Positions 1-8,702 of a stretch of DNA of 23,214 bases are shown here, piece after piece (position 1 is the stretch's first letter; each line of letters opens with the position of its first letter). The stretch is from an uncultured Clostridia bacterium (GTDB taxonomy: Bacteria > Bacillota > Clostridia > UBA1381), in NCBI GenBank assembly GCA_934463455.1, contig CAKSJU010000027.1, positions 1-23,214 of the forward strand. Reading direction: 5' to 3'. The translations under genes and the position numbers were made by a program. The notes beneath the pieces are model-generated. The model was not told the DNA's origin. It did not search any database and saw nothing but the letters and a program-made list of their open reading frames with translations.

Positions 1-2
1 AA

Positions 3-80
3 AAATATATGTGTTATGAATATCTGACCGAAGAAGCGGGAATTTTATCGGCTCCCGAAATAGAGCTTATAAAACTTTAA
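3..80 (+). CDS. C-terminal end of an unidentified upstream gene (partial)
   Basis: An open frame enters from the left edge and stops with TAA at 78-80. It gives 25 residues ending in SAPEIELIKL. Codon choice (GAA, GCG, GGA, CTT) resembles the genes that follow. A good intrinsic terminator lies 46 bases downstream, which supports a real gene ending here. The fragment is too short to name a family, so no function is offered. Confidence 0.5.
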   Translation, partial: KYMCYEYLTEEAGILSAPEIELIKL

Positions 81-126
81 TAATATGGATAAATAGGGAC
101 ATATTACTAAAATGTCTACAAAAAAT

Positions 127-149
127 GGACGTGCAAACGTCCTTTTTTT
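127..149 (+). terminator. Intrinsic terminator of the upstream gene
   Basis: A perfect 6-bp stem, GGACGT (127-132) with ACGTCC (137-142), closes a GCAA tetraloop and is followed by seven T (143-149). This is a compact rho-independent terminator on the + strand. It separates the upstream gene from the transport block. Confidence 0.85.
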
Positions 150-150
150 G

Positions 151-159
151 TGCTATAAT
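151..159 (+). promoter_or_regulatory. Probable promoter (extended -10) for the sugar-transport block
   Basis: TGCTATAAT at 151-159 is an extended -10 element (TG, one base, TATAAT). It starts one base after the T-run of the upstream terminator. No good -35 hexamer sits 17 bp upstream, because that spot is inside the terminator hairpin; the TG extension can compensate. The predicted start is near 166, giving a leader of about 45 bases before the ATG at 211. Confidence 0.65.
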
Positions 160-210
160 TAATATATAAAAGGATTGAGTTCCAAAAAATAAAAAAACGG
201 AGGTTTTATT

Positions 211-1620
211 ATGAAGAAAAAAATTTGTTTCGGACTTGCGGCAGTTATGCTTATGTCATCATTGGCGGGCTGCGGAGGAAAAAAGGAAACAACATCGGAA
301 AACGGGGTTGACACAATCACGCTCTGGACAAACAATTCACACTCGAAGAGCGTGGTACAGGAGCTTGTTAATGATTGGAACAACACCACGGGAAAAGAAA
401 AGGGCATAAAAATCGATTATGTCGTAAAGGGCGACGATTACGGTCAGCAGCTTGCACTTGCGTATAATGCCGACAACCTGCCCGACATATTCCTGCAGGG
501 AACAGGCAATATGATAGAGGAAAAAAAGGTTATTGCGCTTAACGATTACCCCGAGGGACAGGAACTGATAAAAAACTATGACGGGGATGTTCTTACCGAA
601 ATTAACCGTTCTTATAACTATCAGCTTAAGGATAAAACAGCGAAAAACGTATATACGGTGCCTAAGGGAATGACTATATACGGACTTGTGTATAACAAGG
701 ATATGTTCAAGGAAGCGGGAATTGTTGATGAAAACGGAGAGGCAAAGCCCCCGAAAACATATGCCGAAATGGTTGAAGACTGCAAAAAGCTTACCGACGC
801 TTCAAAAAAGCAATACGGAATTATCTTCCCGGTAAAATTCGGCGGCTGGACCACTACCGACATTGTATATCCGGCATTTGTAAGCACGGGTATCAATTCG
901 GGATATGACAGAAAGACAGGAACATTTGATTACAGCGGAATTGCTCCGATTATGAAAGCAATTATGCAGATTAAGCACGACGGAACATGCTTCCCGGGTG
1001 CGGAAAGCTTGGATAACGACCCTGCAAGAGCGCAGTTCTCGGAGGGAAGAATAGGCATGAAGTTCTCCGGCTCTTACGATGTCGGCGTATTTAACAATCA
1101 GTTCCCGGCAAAATGCGACTGGGGAGTATGTGAATACCCGAGCGAGAGCGAGGACGTAAGATATAAAAACCCGGCGGTTTACGGAAATGCGGGCTTTATC
1201 AGCTCAAAAGCAGTTGAAAGAGTCGGCGCGGAAAAGGTATTTGAAGTTTATAAATGGTTTACAAGCACCGAGCTTGCAAGAACTTTGTATATTGAGGGCT
1301 TGGATGTTCCCTGGAAGTACAGTATTATAGAAGATATTGCAGATCAGAGTAAGGTTAAGGGCTGGAAGGAATTTGCGCAGATAGCAAAGAATGCGGTTTG
1401 CATTCCGGAAAACGTAACATCAAAGCCGGCCGGCTTTGACGGCGAGAGTATTCAATCGCTTTGCGTAAATGATTTTTGGTATGAAAAGAGAGATATAGAC
1501 GAGGCACTGGCTGCTTATTCAAAAGCATGCACAGAGGGTATTGCGGCATATGTGGAGGAAAATCCGGATTATGATCCGAGCCTTTACATAGACCCGAATT
1601 ACGATATAAGAATTAAATAG
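211..1620 (+). CDS. Sugar ABC transporter substrate-binding lipoprotein (CUT1 type)
   Basis: This is a 469-aa extracellular solute-binding protein of the SBP_bac_1/MalE-like group, which captures oligosaccharides outside the membrane and hands them to the two permeases that follow. The N-terminus is a lipoprotein signal: MKKK, a hydrophobic stretch, then the lipobox LAGC with the lipidated cysteine at residue 21. A short polar linker (KKETTSENG) leads into the lobe beginning with the beta strand TITLWTNN. Typical family stretches are GMTIYGLVYNKDMFKEAG near residues 150-170 and FSEGRIGMKFSGSYD near 272-286. Length is normal for the family. The RBS GGAGG (199-203) is 7 bases before the ATG. 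The substrate cannot be read from the sequence; context points to oligosaccharides released by GH30 or to beta-mannosides. Confidence 0.93.
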   Translation: MKKKICFGLAAVMLMSSLAGCGGKKETTSENGVDTITLWTNNSHSKSVVQELVNDWNNTTGKEKGIKIDYVVKGDDYGQQLALAYNADNLPDIFLQGTGNMIEEKKVIALNDYPEGQELIKNYDGDVLTEINRSYNYQLKDKTAKNVYTVPKGMTIYGLVYNKDMFKEAGIVDENGEAKPPKTYAEMVEDCKKLTDASKKQYGIIFPVKFGGWTTTDIVYPAFVSTGINSGYDRKTGTFDYSGIAPIMKAIMQIKHDGTCFPGAESLDNDPARAQFSEGRIGMKFSGSYDVGVFNNQFPAKCDWGVCEYPSESEDVRYKNPAVYGNAGFISSKAVERVGAEKVFEVYKWFTSTELARTLYIEGLDVPWKYSIIEDIADQSKVKGWKEFAQIAKNAVCIPENVTSKPAGFDGESIQSLCVNDFWYEKRDIDEALAAYSKACTEGIAAYVEENPDYDPSLYIDPNYDIRIK

Positions 1621-1629
1621 TAAATCAAA

Positions 1630-1670
1630 TTTTATCGGACGGCGCAAAATTAGGGTGCCGTCCGATAAAA
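1630..1670 (+). promoter_or_regulatory. Stem-loop between binding-protein and permease genes
   Basis: A 14-bp perfect inverted repeat (1630-1643 with 1657-1670) extends to 16 bp with one G-U and one C-G pair, and closes a loop of about 9 bases. There is no T-run after it, so it is not a standard terminator. Hairpins here in binding-protein/permease operons commonly protect the 3' end of the first message or cause partial termination, which raises binding-protein output over permease output. That role is inferred from position. Confidence 0.8.
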
Positions 1671-1749
1671 AACCAAATTCGAAAATAACTCACTTCGTTT
1701 TTTCGGGGTGATAATATATAACAAATTCATGAAAGGATTGAACATAAGC

Positions 1750-2676
1750 ATGGCAAAGACGGCGAAAAAGGCATTGCGTCCGGGGCGCAGAAAAGAAGTG
1801 CTGGCGTGCTATTTGCTTTTGCTGCTGCCGCTGATCGGATTTTTTGTATTCAATCTGTATCCGCTGGCGTGGCAGATTCAAAAAGCATTTTTGAGATATA
1901 ACGGAGTTGCTTCTCACACAAAATATGTGGGTCTGGGTAATTTTATAAATATTTTTACGGGAAATAAAAATTTTTGGAGATCATATCTGGTAACGTTCCA
2001 ATTCGCTCTTATAAAAGTTCCGATAGAGCTTACGATTGCGTTTATTTTGGCGAGTATTTTAAGCAAGAGCTTCATAAAGGCAAAAAGTTTTTTCAGAGCG
2101 GTGTATTATATGCCGGTGCTGCTTAGTGCAGTTATTATCGGTGTTATATATTCCAACATGTTCGGGTATTTCGGAGTTGTGAACAGTATTTTGCAAAAGC
2201 TTCATATTATAAGTGAGCCAATTGACTTTTTTAAGGACAAATGGACGACTATGACAACGCTTATCGGTACTCACGTATGGAACAACGTCGGAACAAATGT
2301 ACTTTACTTTCTTGCGGCACTTGCGAATATTCCGAAGGATTGCTACGAAGCGGCTTATCTTGACGGTGCAAGCGGATTTACAATGACAAGAAAGATAACC
2401 TTGCCGCTTATGGGACCGGTGCTTTCGACAATCTTGCTTTTGTCGTTTTTGGGAACACTCGGTGTAGGCGAATTTATATATGTAACAAGTAACGGTGCTC
2501 CGGCAGGCTCAACAACAACCGTTCAGATGTATATGCTTAATTATTTGCCGGGCTTTTCGACCGGTACAATTGAGATAGGCTATGCAAGTGCATTGTCCTT
2601 TGTTATTTCGATAATAAGTATTATAGCTTCTTTCTCATTTAGGAAGCTGTCTACATGGCTGACAACAAGAGCGTAA
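1750..2676 (+). CDS. Sugar ABC transporter permease, MalF-like (CUT1)
   Basis: This is a 308-aa inner-membrane permease with about six hydrophobic segments. The first spans residues 17-40 (LACYLLLLLPLIGFF...). The cytoplasmic coupling loop carries the EAA signature at residues 200-209 (EAAYLDGASG) followed by LPLMGPVL, which docks on the ATPase. It pairs with the MalG-like permease 13 bases downstream. Start choice: the frame is open back to a GTG at 1708, but GAAAGGA at 1731-1737 lies 12 bases before the ATG at 1750, and the protein then starts MAKTAKK as a normal short N-terminus. ATG 1729 is another option. No ATPase gene is present, as is usual when an MsmX-type shared ATPase is used. Confidence 0.92.
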   Translation: MAKTAKKALRPGRRKEVLACYLLLLLPLIGFFVFNLYPLAWQIQKAFLRYNGVASHTKYVGLGNFINIFTGNKNFWRSYLVTFQFALIKVPIELTIAFILASILSKSFIKAKSFFRAVYYMPVLLSAVIIGVIYSNMFGYFGVVNSILQKLHIISEPIDFFKDKWTTMTTLIGTHVWNNVGTNVLYFLAALANIPKDCYEAAYLDGASGFTMTRKITLPLMGPVLSTILLLSFLGTLGVGEFIYVTSNGAPAGSTTTVQMYMLNYLPGFSTGTIEIGYASALSFVISIISIIASFSFRKLSTWLTTRA

Positions 2677-2689
2677 GGGGGGAGAAAGA

Positions 2690-3544
2690 ATGTACAGAAA
2701 AGTATCGATATTTGAAAAAATAGTATTGCACTTATTGCTGATATTATTTGCGGCAATAATTCTTTTTCCGATAGCTTATGTTATATTCGGATCGTTTAAA
2801 ACAAATTCGGAAATATTTATAGAGCCTGCAAAGCTTTTGCCCGATAAATTTATTCTCGATAATTACAAACAATTGACAAGTAACGGAGATTTTAATATCG
2901 GACGGCTTTTGTTCAACAGTATCATATTTACAGCGTGGAGTATTTTTTGTACTGTTGTTGTAAGCCCTGTAGGAGCATATGTTTTTGCAAGAGGTGATTT
3001 CCCCGGCAAAAAAGTAATATTTATAATGTTTACGGCACTTATGTTTGTAAGTCCCGGAGCAATTACGATTTATTGTACCTTTGATATTGTCAGAGCAATC
3101 GGACTTACTCCGTCGCTTTATACAAGCATGTTTTTAGCACTTTTCTCGGTTCCTGTTGTGGGTTACTATCTGATAAAAGGTTACATAGATACTCTTCCGA
3201 GAGATTTGGACGAATCGGCAACGATAGACGGCTGCGGATTTGTGGGAATATATTTCCGCATTATTTTCCCGCTTTTGAAGCCGGTGCTTGCAACTCAGGC
3301 AATATTCTCTTTTCAGGGCTCGTGGAACAATTACATAGGCGTACTTATGTGGACATCGTCCCGTCCGTGGGAATGGACGCTTACCGTCGGAGTTATGATG
3401 ATGAAAAATTCCGGCAATGCTGCAATAGGCATGGGCTTTACCATGGCTGCGGCGGTTATAAGTATGATTCCTGTAATAATTGTATTCTGCCTATTCAACA
3501 AGCAGATTGTTGACGGAATTGCGGCAGGAGCTTTGAAAGGATAA
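2690..3544 (+). CDS. Sugar ABC transporter permease, MalG-like (CUT1)
   Basis: This 284-aa membrane protein is the second half of the transport channel. Hydrophobic segments include residues 11-34, 74-99, 108-130 and 146-164. The EAA loop is a slightly divergent ESATIDGCG at residues 175-183, followed by FPLLKPVL, the expected MalG pattern. A second family mark is QGSWNNYIGVL near 209-219. The RBS is unusually strong (AGGGGGGAG at 2675-2683, overlapping the stop of the upstream gene), with the ATG 6 bases later. The tight spacing implies co-translation with the MalF-like partner. Confidence 0.92.
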   Translation: MYRKVSIFEKIVLHLLLILFAAIILFPIAYVIFGSFKTNSEIFIEPAKLLPDKFILDNYKQLTSNGDFNIGRLLFNSIIFTAWSIFCTVVVSPVGAYVFARGDFPGKKVIFIMFTALMFVSPGAITIYCTFDIVRAIGLTPSLYTSMFLALFSVPVVGYYLIKGYIDTLPRDLDESATIDGCGFVGIYFRIIFPLLKPVLATQAIFSFQGSWNNYIGVLMWTSSRPWEWTLTVGVMMMKNSGNAAIGMGFTMAAAVISMIPVIIVFCLFNKQIVDGIAAGALKG

Positions 3545-3573
3545 AAAATTAATTTTTTGAAAGGACTTTTATC

Positions 3574-4953
3574 ATGAATAAAGTAAAAATAAATTTTAAC
3601 AGCGAAAGACAGGAAATAGACGGCTTCGGAGCGTCGGGCTTCGGCTCTTCGGCTAAAAATATAAAAAGACATAAATACTGCGATGAGATAATGACCCTTT
3701 TGTTTGACCGAAAAAAGGGCGCGGGACTTTCAATTGTGAGAAACGGAATAGGCGATTCGGCGGATAACTGGGGTGACGATAAAAACGGACCGGAGCCGTC
3801 AATCGAGCCGAAAGAGGGCGTTTGGGACAGAAAGGTAAAGGATAATCAAATCTGGCTGATGCAGGAGGCTGAAAAATACGGCTGCGATATATTCTACAGC
3901 GTGCCGTGGAGCGCACCGGCGTGGATGAAGGATAACAACAGCTGTTCCACAGGTCATCTCAGAAAAGATATGTACCAAAAATATGCGGAATATCTTGCCG
4001 AATATGTTACGATTTATAAGGAAGAGTTCGGTATTGATATTTATGCGATTTCACCGCAGAATGAGCCGGAATCCGAGCCGGGATATTCCTCCTGTAAGTT
4101 TACTCCGGAGGAGCTCTGCGAGCTGGTAAGGGATTATATAGGTCCGGAATTTAAAAAAAGAGGCTTAAAGACAAAAATAATCATCTCCGAGGCTGCAAAT
4201 TACGATTTTGATTTAATGGAGCCTGCGGCTGACGACCCGGAAGCAATGAAATATATAGATATGTTCTCGGCTCACGGATATTGGAGAGACCCGCCGGTAA
4301 AATTCGATAAGGCGTTTGAACTCGGGAAAAAAGTATGGCAGACAGAATACTGCGACATTTTCGGAAGAGACTCGAGCATAACCGACGGTATTAAATGGGC
4401 AAGACTTATTCACGAGCATATGGTAACGGCGGAATCAAGCGCATTTTTCCACTGGTATCTTGCAAATCAGTATTACCATAATGATGAGCCGCTTATCCAT
4501 ATCAATGTGGATGACAATACATATGTGATAAATAAAAGACTTTGGACATTCGGCAATTTCAGCCGTTTTATAAGACCGGGATTTGTAAGAGTTGACGCAG
4601 AGACAACAGAAAGCGATGATGTTAAAATCACGGCGCGTCCCGATCCCGAGGTTGTCCTGCCGCCGAGAGACACAATAAAGGAAATGTTCAGAAAAGCAGA
4701 CCCTGCGGTATATGTAAGCGCGTACAAAAATCCGAAAAACGGTGAGCTTGTAATTGTATGCGTGAACGATACCGATAAAAATGTTGATATTCAGGCGGAT
4801 ATTTCCGAAAGCGGAGGTAAAACATTTAAAGCTTTCAGAACATCGGAGGACGAAAACTTACAGGCGCTTCACGAGCTGTCGGCAAAGGAGGGCAAGCTTG
4901 AAATTGCTCTGAGACCGAAAAGCGTGACGACATATATAACAAAGGAGGATTAA
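3574..4953 (+). CDS. Cytoplasmic glycoside hydrolase family 30 enzyme
   Basis: This 459-aa protein has the GH30 fold: a (beta/alpha)8 barrel followed by a small beta-sandwich. The N-terminal strand IDGFGASGFG opens the barrel. The acid/base glutamate is E164 in SPQNEPE and the nucleophile is E258 in VWQTEYC. FSRFIRPGFVRVDA (329-342) and the closing strand RPKSVTTYI are typical of the side domain. These patterns look closest to the xylan-active GH30_8 type, but the spot that carries the glucuronate-binding arginine there (WYIRRSYGP in Bacillus XynC, from memory) reads WYLANQYYH here (294-302). The protein has no signal peptide, so it should act on imported oligosaccharides, which is uncommon for this family. 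The RBS GAAAGGA (3559-3565) is 8 bases before the ATG. The substrate is uncertain: xylo-, galacto- or gluco-oligosaccharides are possible. Confidence 0.88.
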   Translation: MNKVKINFNSERQEIDGFGASGFGSSAKNIKRHKYCDEIMTLLFDRKKGAGLSIVRNGIGDSADNWGDDKNGPEPSIEPKEGVWDRKVKDNQIWLMQEAEKYGCDIFYSVPWSAPAWMKDNNSCSTGHLRKDMYQKYAEYLAEYVTIYKEEFGIDIYAISPQNEPESEPGYSSCKFTPEELCELVRDYIGPEFKKRGLKTKIIISEAANYDFDLMEPAADDPEAMKYIDMFSAHGYWRDPPVKFDKAFELGKKVWQTEYCDIFGRDSSITDGIKWARLIHEHMVTAESSAFFHWYLANQYYHNDEPLIHINVDDNTYVINKRLWTFGNFSRFIRPGFVRVDAETTESDDVKITARPDPEVVLPPRDTIKEMFRKADPAVYVSAYKNPKNGELVIVCVNDTDKNVDIQADISESGGKTFKAFRTSEDENLQALHELSAKEGKLEIALRPKSVTTYITKED

Positions 4954-4954
4954 T

Positions 4955-7756
4955 ATGAAAAGAATAATCTCTGTTATTTGCATTTTGGCAATGCTGACGG
5001 CATTTTGCCCGGTGTTTGCCGCGGTGGAAACGGTTGAAAACTTTACCGATAATTTAGTCGGAACAAAGGAAACTTTTTTGACAGAGGGCAGTGAGGGCTA
5101 TATTCCGCAAAGATTTACAAAGGCTGCCAACTCGCTGGATTTTGAGGATTACAAGGGCAACATGGGCAATGTAATTCACCGCGCCGGAGGCTGGTATAAC
5201 GAAAGCGCGTATATCACATACCGCGTTCGCCCCGGGAGCAAGGTGGTTGTATGTGCATATGACAATGTTGACGATTATGACATCAGCTTTCGCTATTCAA
5301 AAAGCGGAGCTGGCGGCGATTATATAGCTGCAAAAAAGAAGTCCTTGGAGGATTACAAATCCCCGCAAAGAGATAATCCGAATCAATACAATGTTTTTGC
5401 GGCGTTTGAGTATACTCTGAACATGCCGCAGGGCGCAAACTTCCTGACAATATATTTGCCGGATGCAGCAACCGAGGACGCACCTACAACTCCTCTTTAT
5501 TCAAATTGGAGCATAGGAATTGTAAGCGTGTCCATGCAGGACGCGGACACGGTTAATGAAGAGCTTCCGACCGTGAATATTAATTGGAACGATGTTCATC
5601 AGCTGATTGAGGGCTTCGGGGGAGCACTGCAGCAGGACGGAACACATCAGATTCAGCGTTATCCCGAGCTTTTGAACTTTTTGTATGACCCTGTGGACGG
5701 ATTGGGATTTTCTATAGTCAGAACAGTCGTTCCCACAGAGCCGAGAACGGACGGAGAAGGCCCGTTAAAGGAAGAGGGGAAAGAGTGTGATTTTACAGCT
5801 GACGGAGCACAGGTTTGGGCAATGCAGGAAATTAAAAAGCTAAATCCCGATGTTACGGTTATGGCATGCTCATGGACTCCGATGTTATATATGAAGGACA
5901 ACAAGCAGTTGTCGGGCGGCAAGCTTTTGCCGGAATATTATCAGGAATATGCCGAATTTTTTGCGGATTACATTGAGGGCTATGAAAGAGAACACGGAGT
6001 AAAGATTGATATTATTTCTCCGCAGAATGAGCCGGAATCCGCTCCGGGATGGGGATCCTGTATCTGGACGGGAGAGGATTTTCATAAATTCTTAAAGGAA
6101 AATCTTATTCCGGAATTTGAAAAAAGAGGAATAGATACCGAAATAATGATAGGAGATTTCGCAAACTTCCGTTTCCCGAAAGAGAATTTCCCGTATCTTG
6201 ACGATGAGGAAACACGTGATAAGGTCGATTTGATTTCCGGTCACTCATATTGGGGAATTTGTGACAGATTTCCGTACGGAAAAGAGCTTGGAAAGAGAAT
6301 TTGGCAGACCGAAACAAGTGATACCAACACTCCGGATAATCCTACAATGGAATATGGAATAAGCTGGGCGGAGCAGGTACATGTGCTTTTGACCAGACCG
6401 GAGGTAAACGCATTTTTGTATTGGTATCTTGCTCACGCATACGGAAACTGCGAAGCGCTTATCACAACAAAAAATGACGGATATGTTATAAACAAGCGCT
6501 GCTGGGTATTCGGCAATTACAGTAAATTCATAAGACCGGGCTACTATCGCATAGGTGCGGACGAAAGCCCGATAGCGGACGCTTTTATCAGTGCATATAA
6601 AGATGAAAAAAGCGGAAAATGTGTCGCTGTCTGCATAAACGACAGCACCGAGGAAATGACCTTTAACTATAAGCTTAACGGATTTACCGCCGAGAGCGTG
6701 ACCGGCTATAGGACATCCGGAGATGAAAATCTTGTTCCGCTTACACCGAAAAATGTAACCGGCGATACAGCAGAGCTTACATTGGCTCCGAGAAGTGTAA
6801 CAAGCTTTGTATTTGACGGATGCGCATCGGAAATTGCCTCGGGTACAATCGAAGCCGAAACAGGCACTCAAAAGCTTGGCAATGCGCAGAATGCGGCAAA
6901 TAATAATTTCAGCGGAAAACTGGGTGTTAAAAATATCAGCGCAAAGGATAACGGCGTTGTATTCGGTCATACGGCGGCGGCAAGCTCCGCAAGCGTGAGA
7001 TATGCTTCGCTCGGAGCAACCGGCGTGCAATATGATTTGTATGTAAACGACAATTTTGTTAGAACAATTGATTTTCCGTCTACACTTACTGCGGGAAAAG
7101 CGGCAGGAGATGTGTATTTTGAAGCGGACATACCGGAAAATTCAAGCGTAAAGCTTGTTTCAAAGGTAAATTCCGACGGAATATTTATAGACAGTCTGAC
7201 GCTGAATCCGTCTCAAAGCAATTTGTCGTTAATACCGATTGCCGCACAGGCTAAGGATTTTTCGTGGGCGGAGTATTATATAACGGCGGTTGCCGACAGC
7301 GGGGTTATGGATATTTCAACCGAGGATGCCGGCAGCGTTATTACCCGCGGAGAATATGTAAAAGTTTTGATAAATCTTTTGAATTTGAAATCCGAATGGG
7401 ATATGAATTTCTTTGATGTTTATGATACGACAGATTATAATAATCAGGTCGGAATTGCAAAAGCACTTGGCGTTGTGCCTTCAAATGATGAAAATATGTT
7501 CTTCCCGAACGATTTTATTACCCGTGAGGATATGCTCATATTCACGGCAAATGCTTTGAAGCAAAGAGGATATGTAAACAAGGGCGGAGTCGATACAAGC
7601 GTATTTTCCGATTGGGACAGCCTTTCGGAGGACGGAAAGGAAGCGGCGCTTCTGCTTATATCAAACGGAATTATTTCCGGAAACGGCGGCAGCATAGACC
7701 CGCACGGATATACCTATTATGCGGCTGCGGCTGTTGTAATCAATGCTTTGATGTAG
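4955..7756 (+). CDS. Secreted GH30 glycoside hydrolase with N-terminal Z module and C-terminal SLH-like repeats
   Basis: This is a 933-aa multidomain surface enzyme. A signal peptide (about 1-22, ending VFA) is followed by a beta-rich Z module (25-196: FTDNL, YIPQR, YITYRVRPG, WSIGIVSVS) that recurs four times in the protein encoded at 11315. The GH30 barrel and side domain cover about 207-621, with acid/base E359 (SPQNEPE) and nucleophile E453 (IWQTET). A possible CBM6/35-like sandwich covers about 630-752 (it opens GTIEAETGTQ and ends FIDSLTL). The end (765-933) is SLH-like: ITRGEY and FITREDM are recognisable in the first two repeats, but the third lacks the TRxE core, so wall binding may be weaker. 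The start is fixed by AAAGGAGG (4941-4948), which lies inside the end of the upstream gene, with the ATG one base after its stop. It presumably cuts the polymer whose fragments the transporter imports. Confidence 0.88.
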   Translation: MKRIISVICILAMLTAFCPVFAAVETVENFTDNLVGTKETFLTEGSEGYIPQRFTKAANSLDFEDYKGNMGNVIHRAGGWYNESAYITYRVRPGSKVVVCAYDNVDDYDISFRYSKSGAGGDYIAAKKKSLEDYKSPQRDNPNQYNVFAAFEYTLNMPQGANFLTIYLPDAATEDAPTTPLYSNWSIGIVSVSMQDADTVNEELPTVNINWNDVHQLIEGFGGALQQDGTHQIQRYPELLNFLYDPVDGLGFSIVRTVVPTEPRTDGEGPLKEEGKECDFTADGAQVWAMQEIKKLNPDVTVMACSWTPMLYMKDNKQLSGGKLLPEYYQEYAEFFADYIEGYEREHGVKIDIISPQNEPESAPGWGSCIWTGEDFHKFLKENLIPEFEKRGIDTEIMIGDFANFRFPKENFPYLDDEETRDKVDLISGHSYWGICDRFPYGKELGKRIWQTETSDTNTPDNPTMEYGISWAEQVHVLLTRPEVNAFLYWYLAHAYGNCEALITTKNDGYVINKRCWVFGNYSKFIRPGYYRIGADESPIADAFISAYKDEKSGKCVAVCINDSTEEMTFNYKLNGFTAESVTGYRTSGDENLVPLTPKNVTGDTAELTLAPRSVTSFVFDGCASEIASGTIEAETGTQKLGNAQNAANNNFSGKLGVKNISAKDNGVVFGHTAAASSASVRYASLGATGVQYDLYVNDNFVRTIDFPSTLTAGKAAGDVYFEADIPENSSVKLVSKVNSDGIFIDSLTLNPSQSNLSLIPIAAQAKDFSWAEYYITAVADSGVMDISTEDAGSVITRGEYVKVLINLLNLKSEWDMNFFDVYDTTDYNNQVGIAKALGVVPSNDENMFFPNDFITREDMLIFTANALKQRGYVNKGGVDTSVFSDWDSLSEDGKEAALLLISNGIISGNGGSIDPHGYTYYAAAAVVINALM

Positions 7757-7778
7757 CGGAGAATTGGAGGAAAATAAT

Positions 7779-8702
7779 ATGAAAAAAATTATATTACCCG
7801 TTCTTTTGGCTTTGTGCTCCGTACCCTCTGTTTATGCCGCAGAGCGGATTGAAAAGCTTGACACATTGTCGGCGGTTGTTGAAAAAAGCACCAATATATC
7901 ACTTTTTTCGAATAACGACGGTAATTTCAGGGGCGACCGCGGCAGACTGGGCAAGCGCGATTCAAAGCAAGGCTATGCGGTTTTTAAAACTGACGGAGCA
8001 AAAGAAATTAAAACAACGGTTTATTCGGATAAAACAGTTGACGATACAATAATAAAATTTTATGTGTCCGAGGATAACCAGAATTATTCTGAAATGAAAA
8101 TGTACAGAAGCTATAACGGCAGCTCTAAGGTTGGCTATCAGGGGTATGACCTGGTAATAAAGGATATTCCCGAAAATATGAATTATGTAAAAATCGGGCT
8201 GGAGAGCGTAAAAGAATACAACAGCTTGCCGCAGATAAGCGAAATTGCTTTTTCGGACGAGTCGGGAGTATATAATGCCGAGGGGCTTTTGTTAGAGGAG
8301 GAATTTGCCGACAAAAGCCTGATGTACGATATGGGCGCGAATTTCCGCTTTGAGGGCGGAAATTCCGCAGCAACATTGTTTGACGAAACAAGACTTTTGA
8401 GAGTGTATGACATAACAAGTGCGGTAAAGTATAAAATAAAAGCCCCTCTTAATCTCAAGCTTACCTATTTTGTTATGGACGGAAAGGGCGATGTGCAGAT
8501 ATTTGCGTCAAGCTATGACGGCGGATATAAAAAAGTACCGGTTAAAAAGACATTTCCGGAGCATACTGCCGGTAACTGGGCGGTTGTTTATCTTACGGCG
8601 GAGGAGTTCCCTGACGGGACGGAATTTATTCAGCTTGTCTGCCCAGTAAACGACCATGCTCCGTGGCCGCCTATGCTGGGAAGAATGGAGGTGCGATATT
8701 GA
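7779..8702 (+). CDS. Secreted two-module protein of unknown function (X-type modules)
   Basis: This is a 307-aa exported protein with a signal peptide ending VYA. The mature part holds two beta-rich modules. The first is about 20-166 (FYVSEDNQNYSEM, then NYVKIGLES). The second, about 172-307, has FADKSLMYD, VQIFASSYDGGYKKVPV and GTEFIQLV, and clearly matches the last module of the next protein (IEIYASSFDADYIKLNV, NTDFIKIV). No catalytic motif or anchor is visible. These look like carbohydrate-binding or matrix modules, but I do not recognise a named family. Start: GGAGG (7766-7770) is 8 bases before ATG 7779; the in-frame TTG at 7764 overlaps the ribosome site and is rejected. The next gene starts inside this stop codon. 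Confidence 0.8.
   Translation: MKKIILPVLLALCSVPSVYAAERIEKLDTLSAVVEKSTNISLFSNNDGNFRGDRGRLGKRDSKQGYAVFKTDGAKEIKTTVYSDKTVDDTIIKFYVSEDNQNYSEMKMYRSYNGSSKVGYQGYDLVIKDIPENMNYVKIGLESVKEYNSLPQISEIAFSDESGVYNAEGLLLEEEFADKSLMYDMGANFRFEGGNSAATLFDETRLLRVYDITSAVKYKIKAPLNLKLTYFVMDGKGDVQIFASSYDGGYKKVPVKKTFPEHTAGNWAVVYLTAEEFPDGTEFIQLVCPVNDHAPWPPMLGRMEVRY

Noticed and set aside
6245..7030. Minus-strand 261-aa open frame opposite the secreted GH30
   Set aside because: It is antisense to a clear GH30/CBM-like region, with Cys-rich non-protein-like composition and no start signal.
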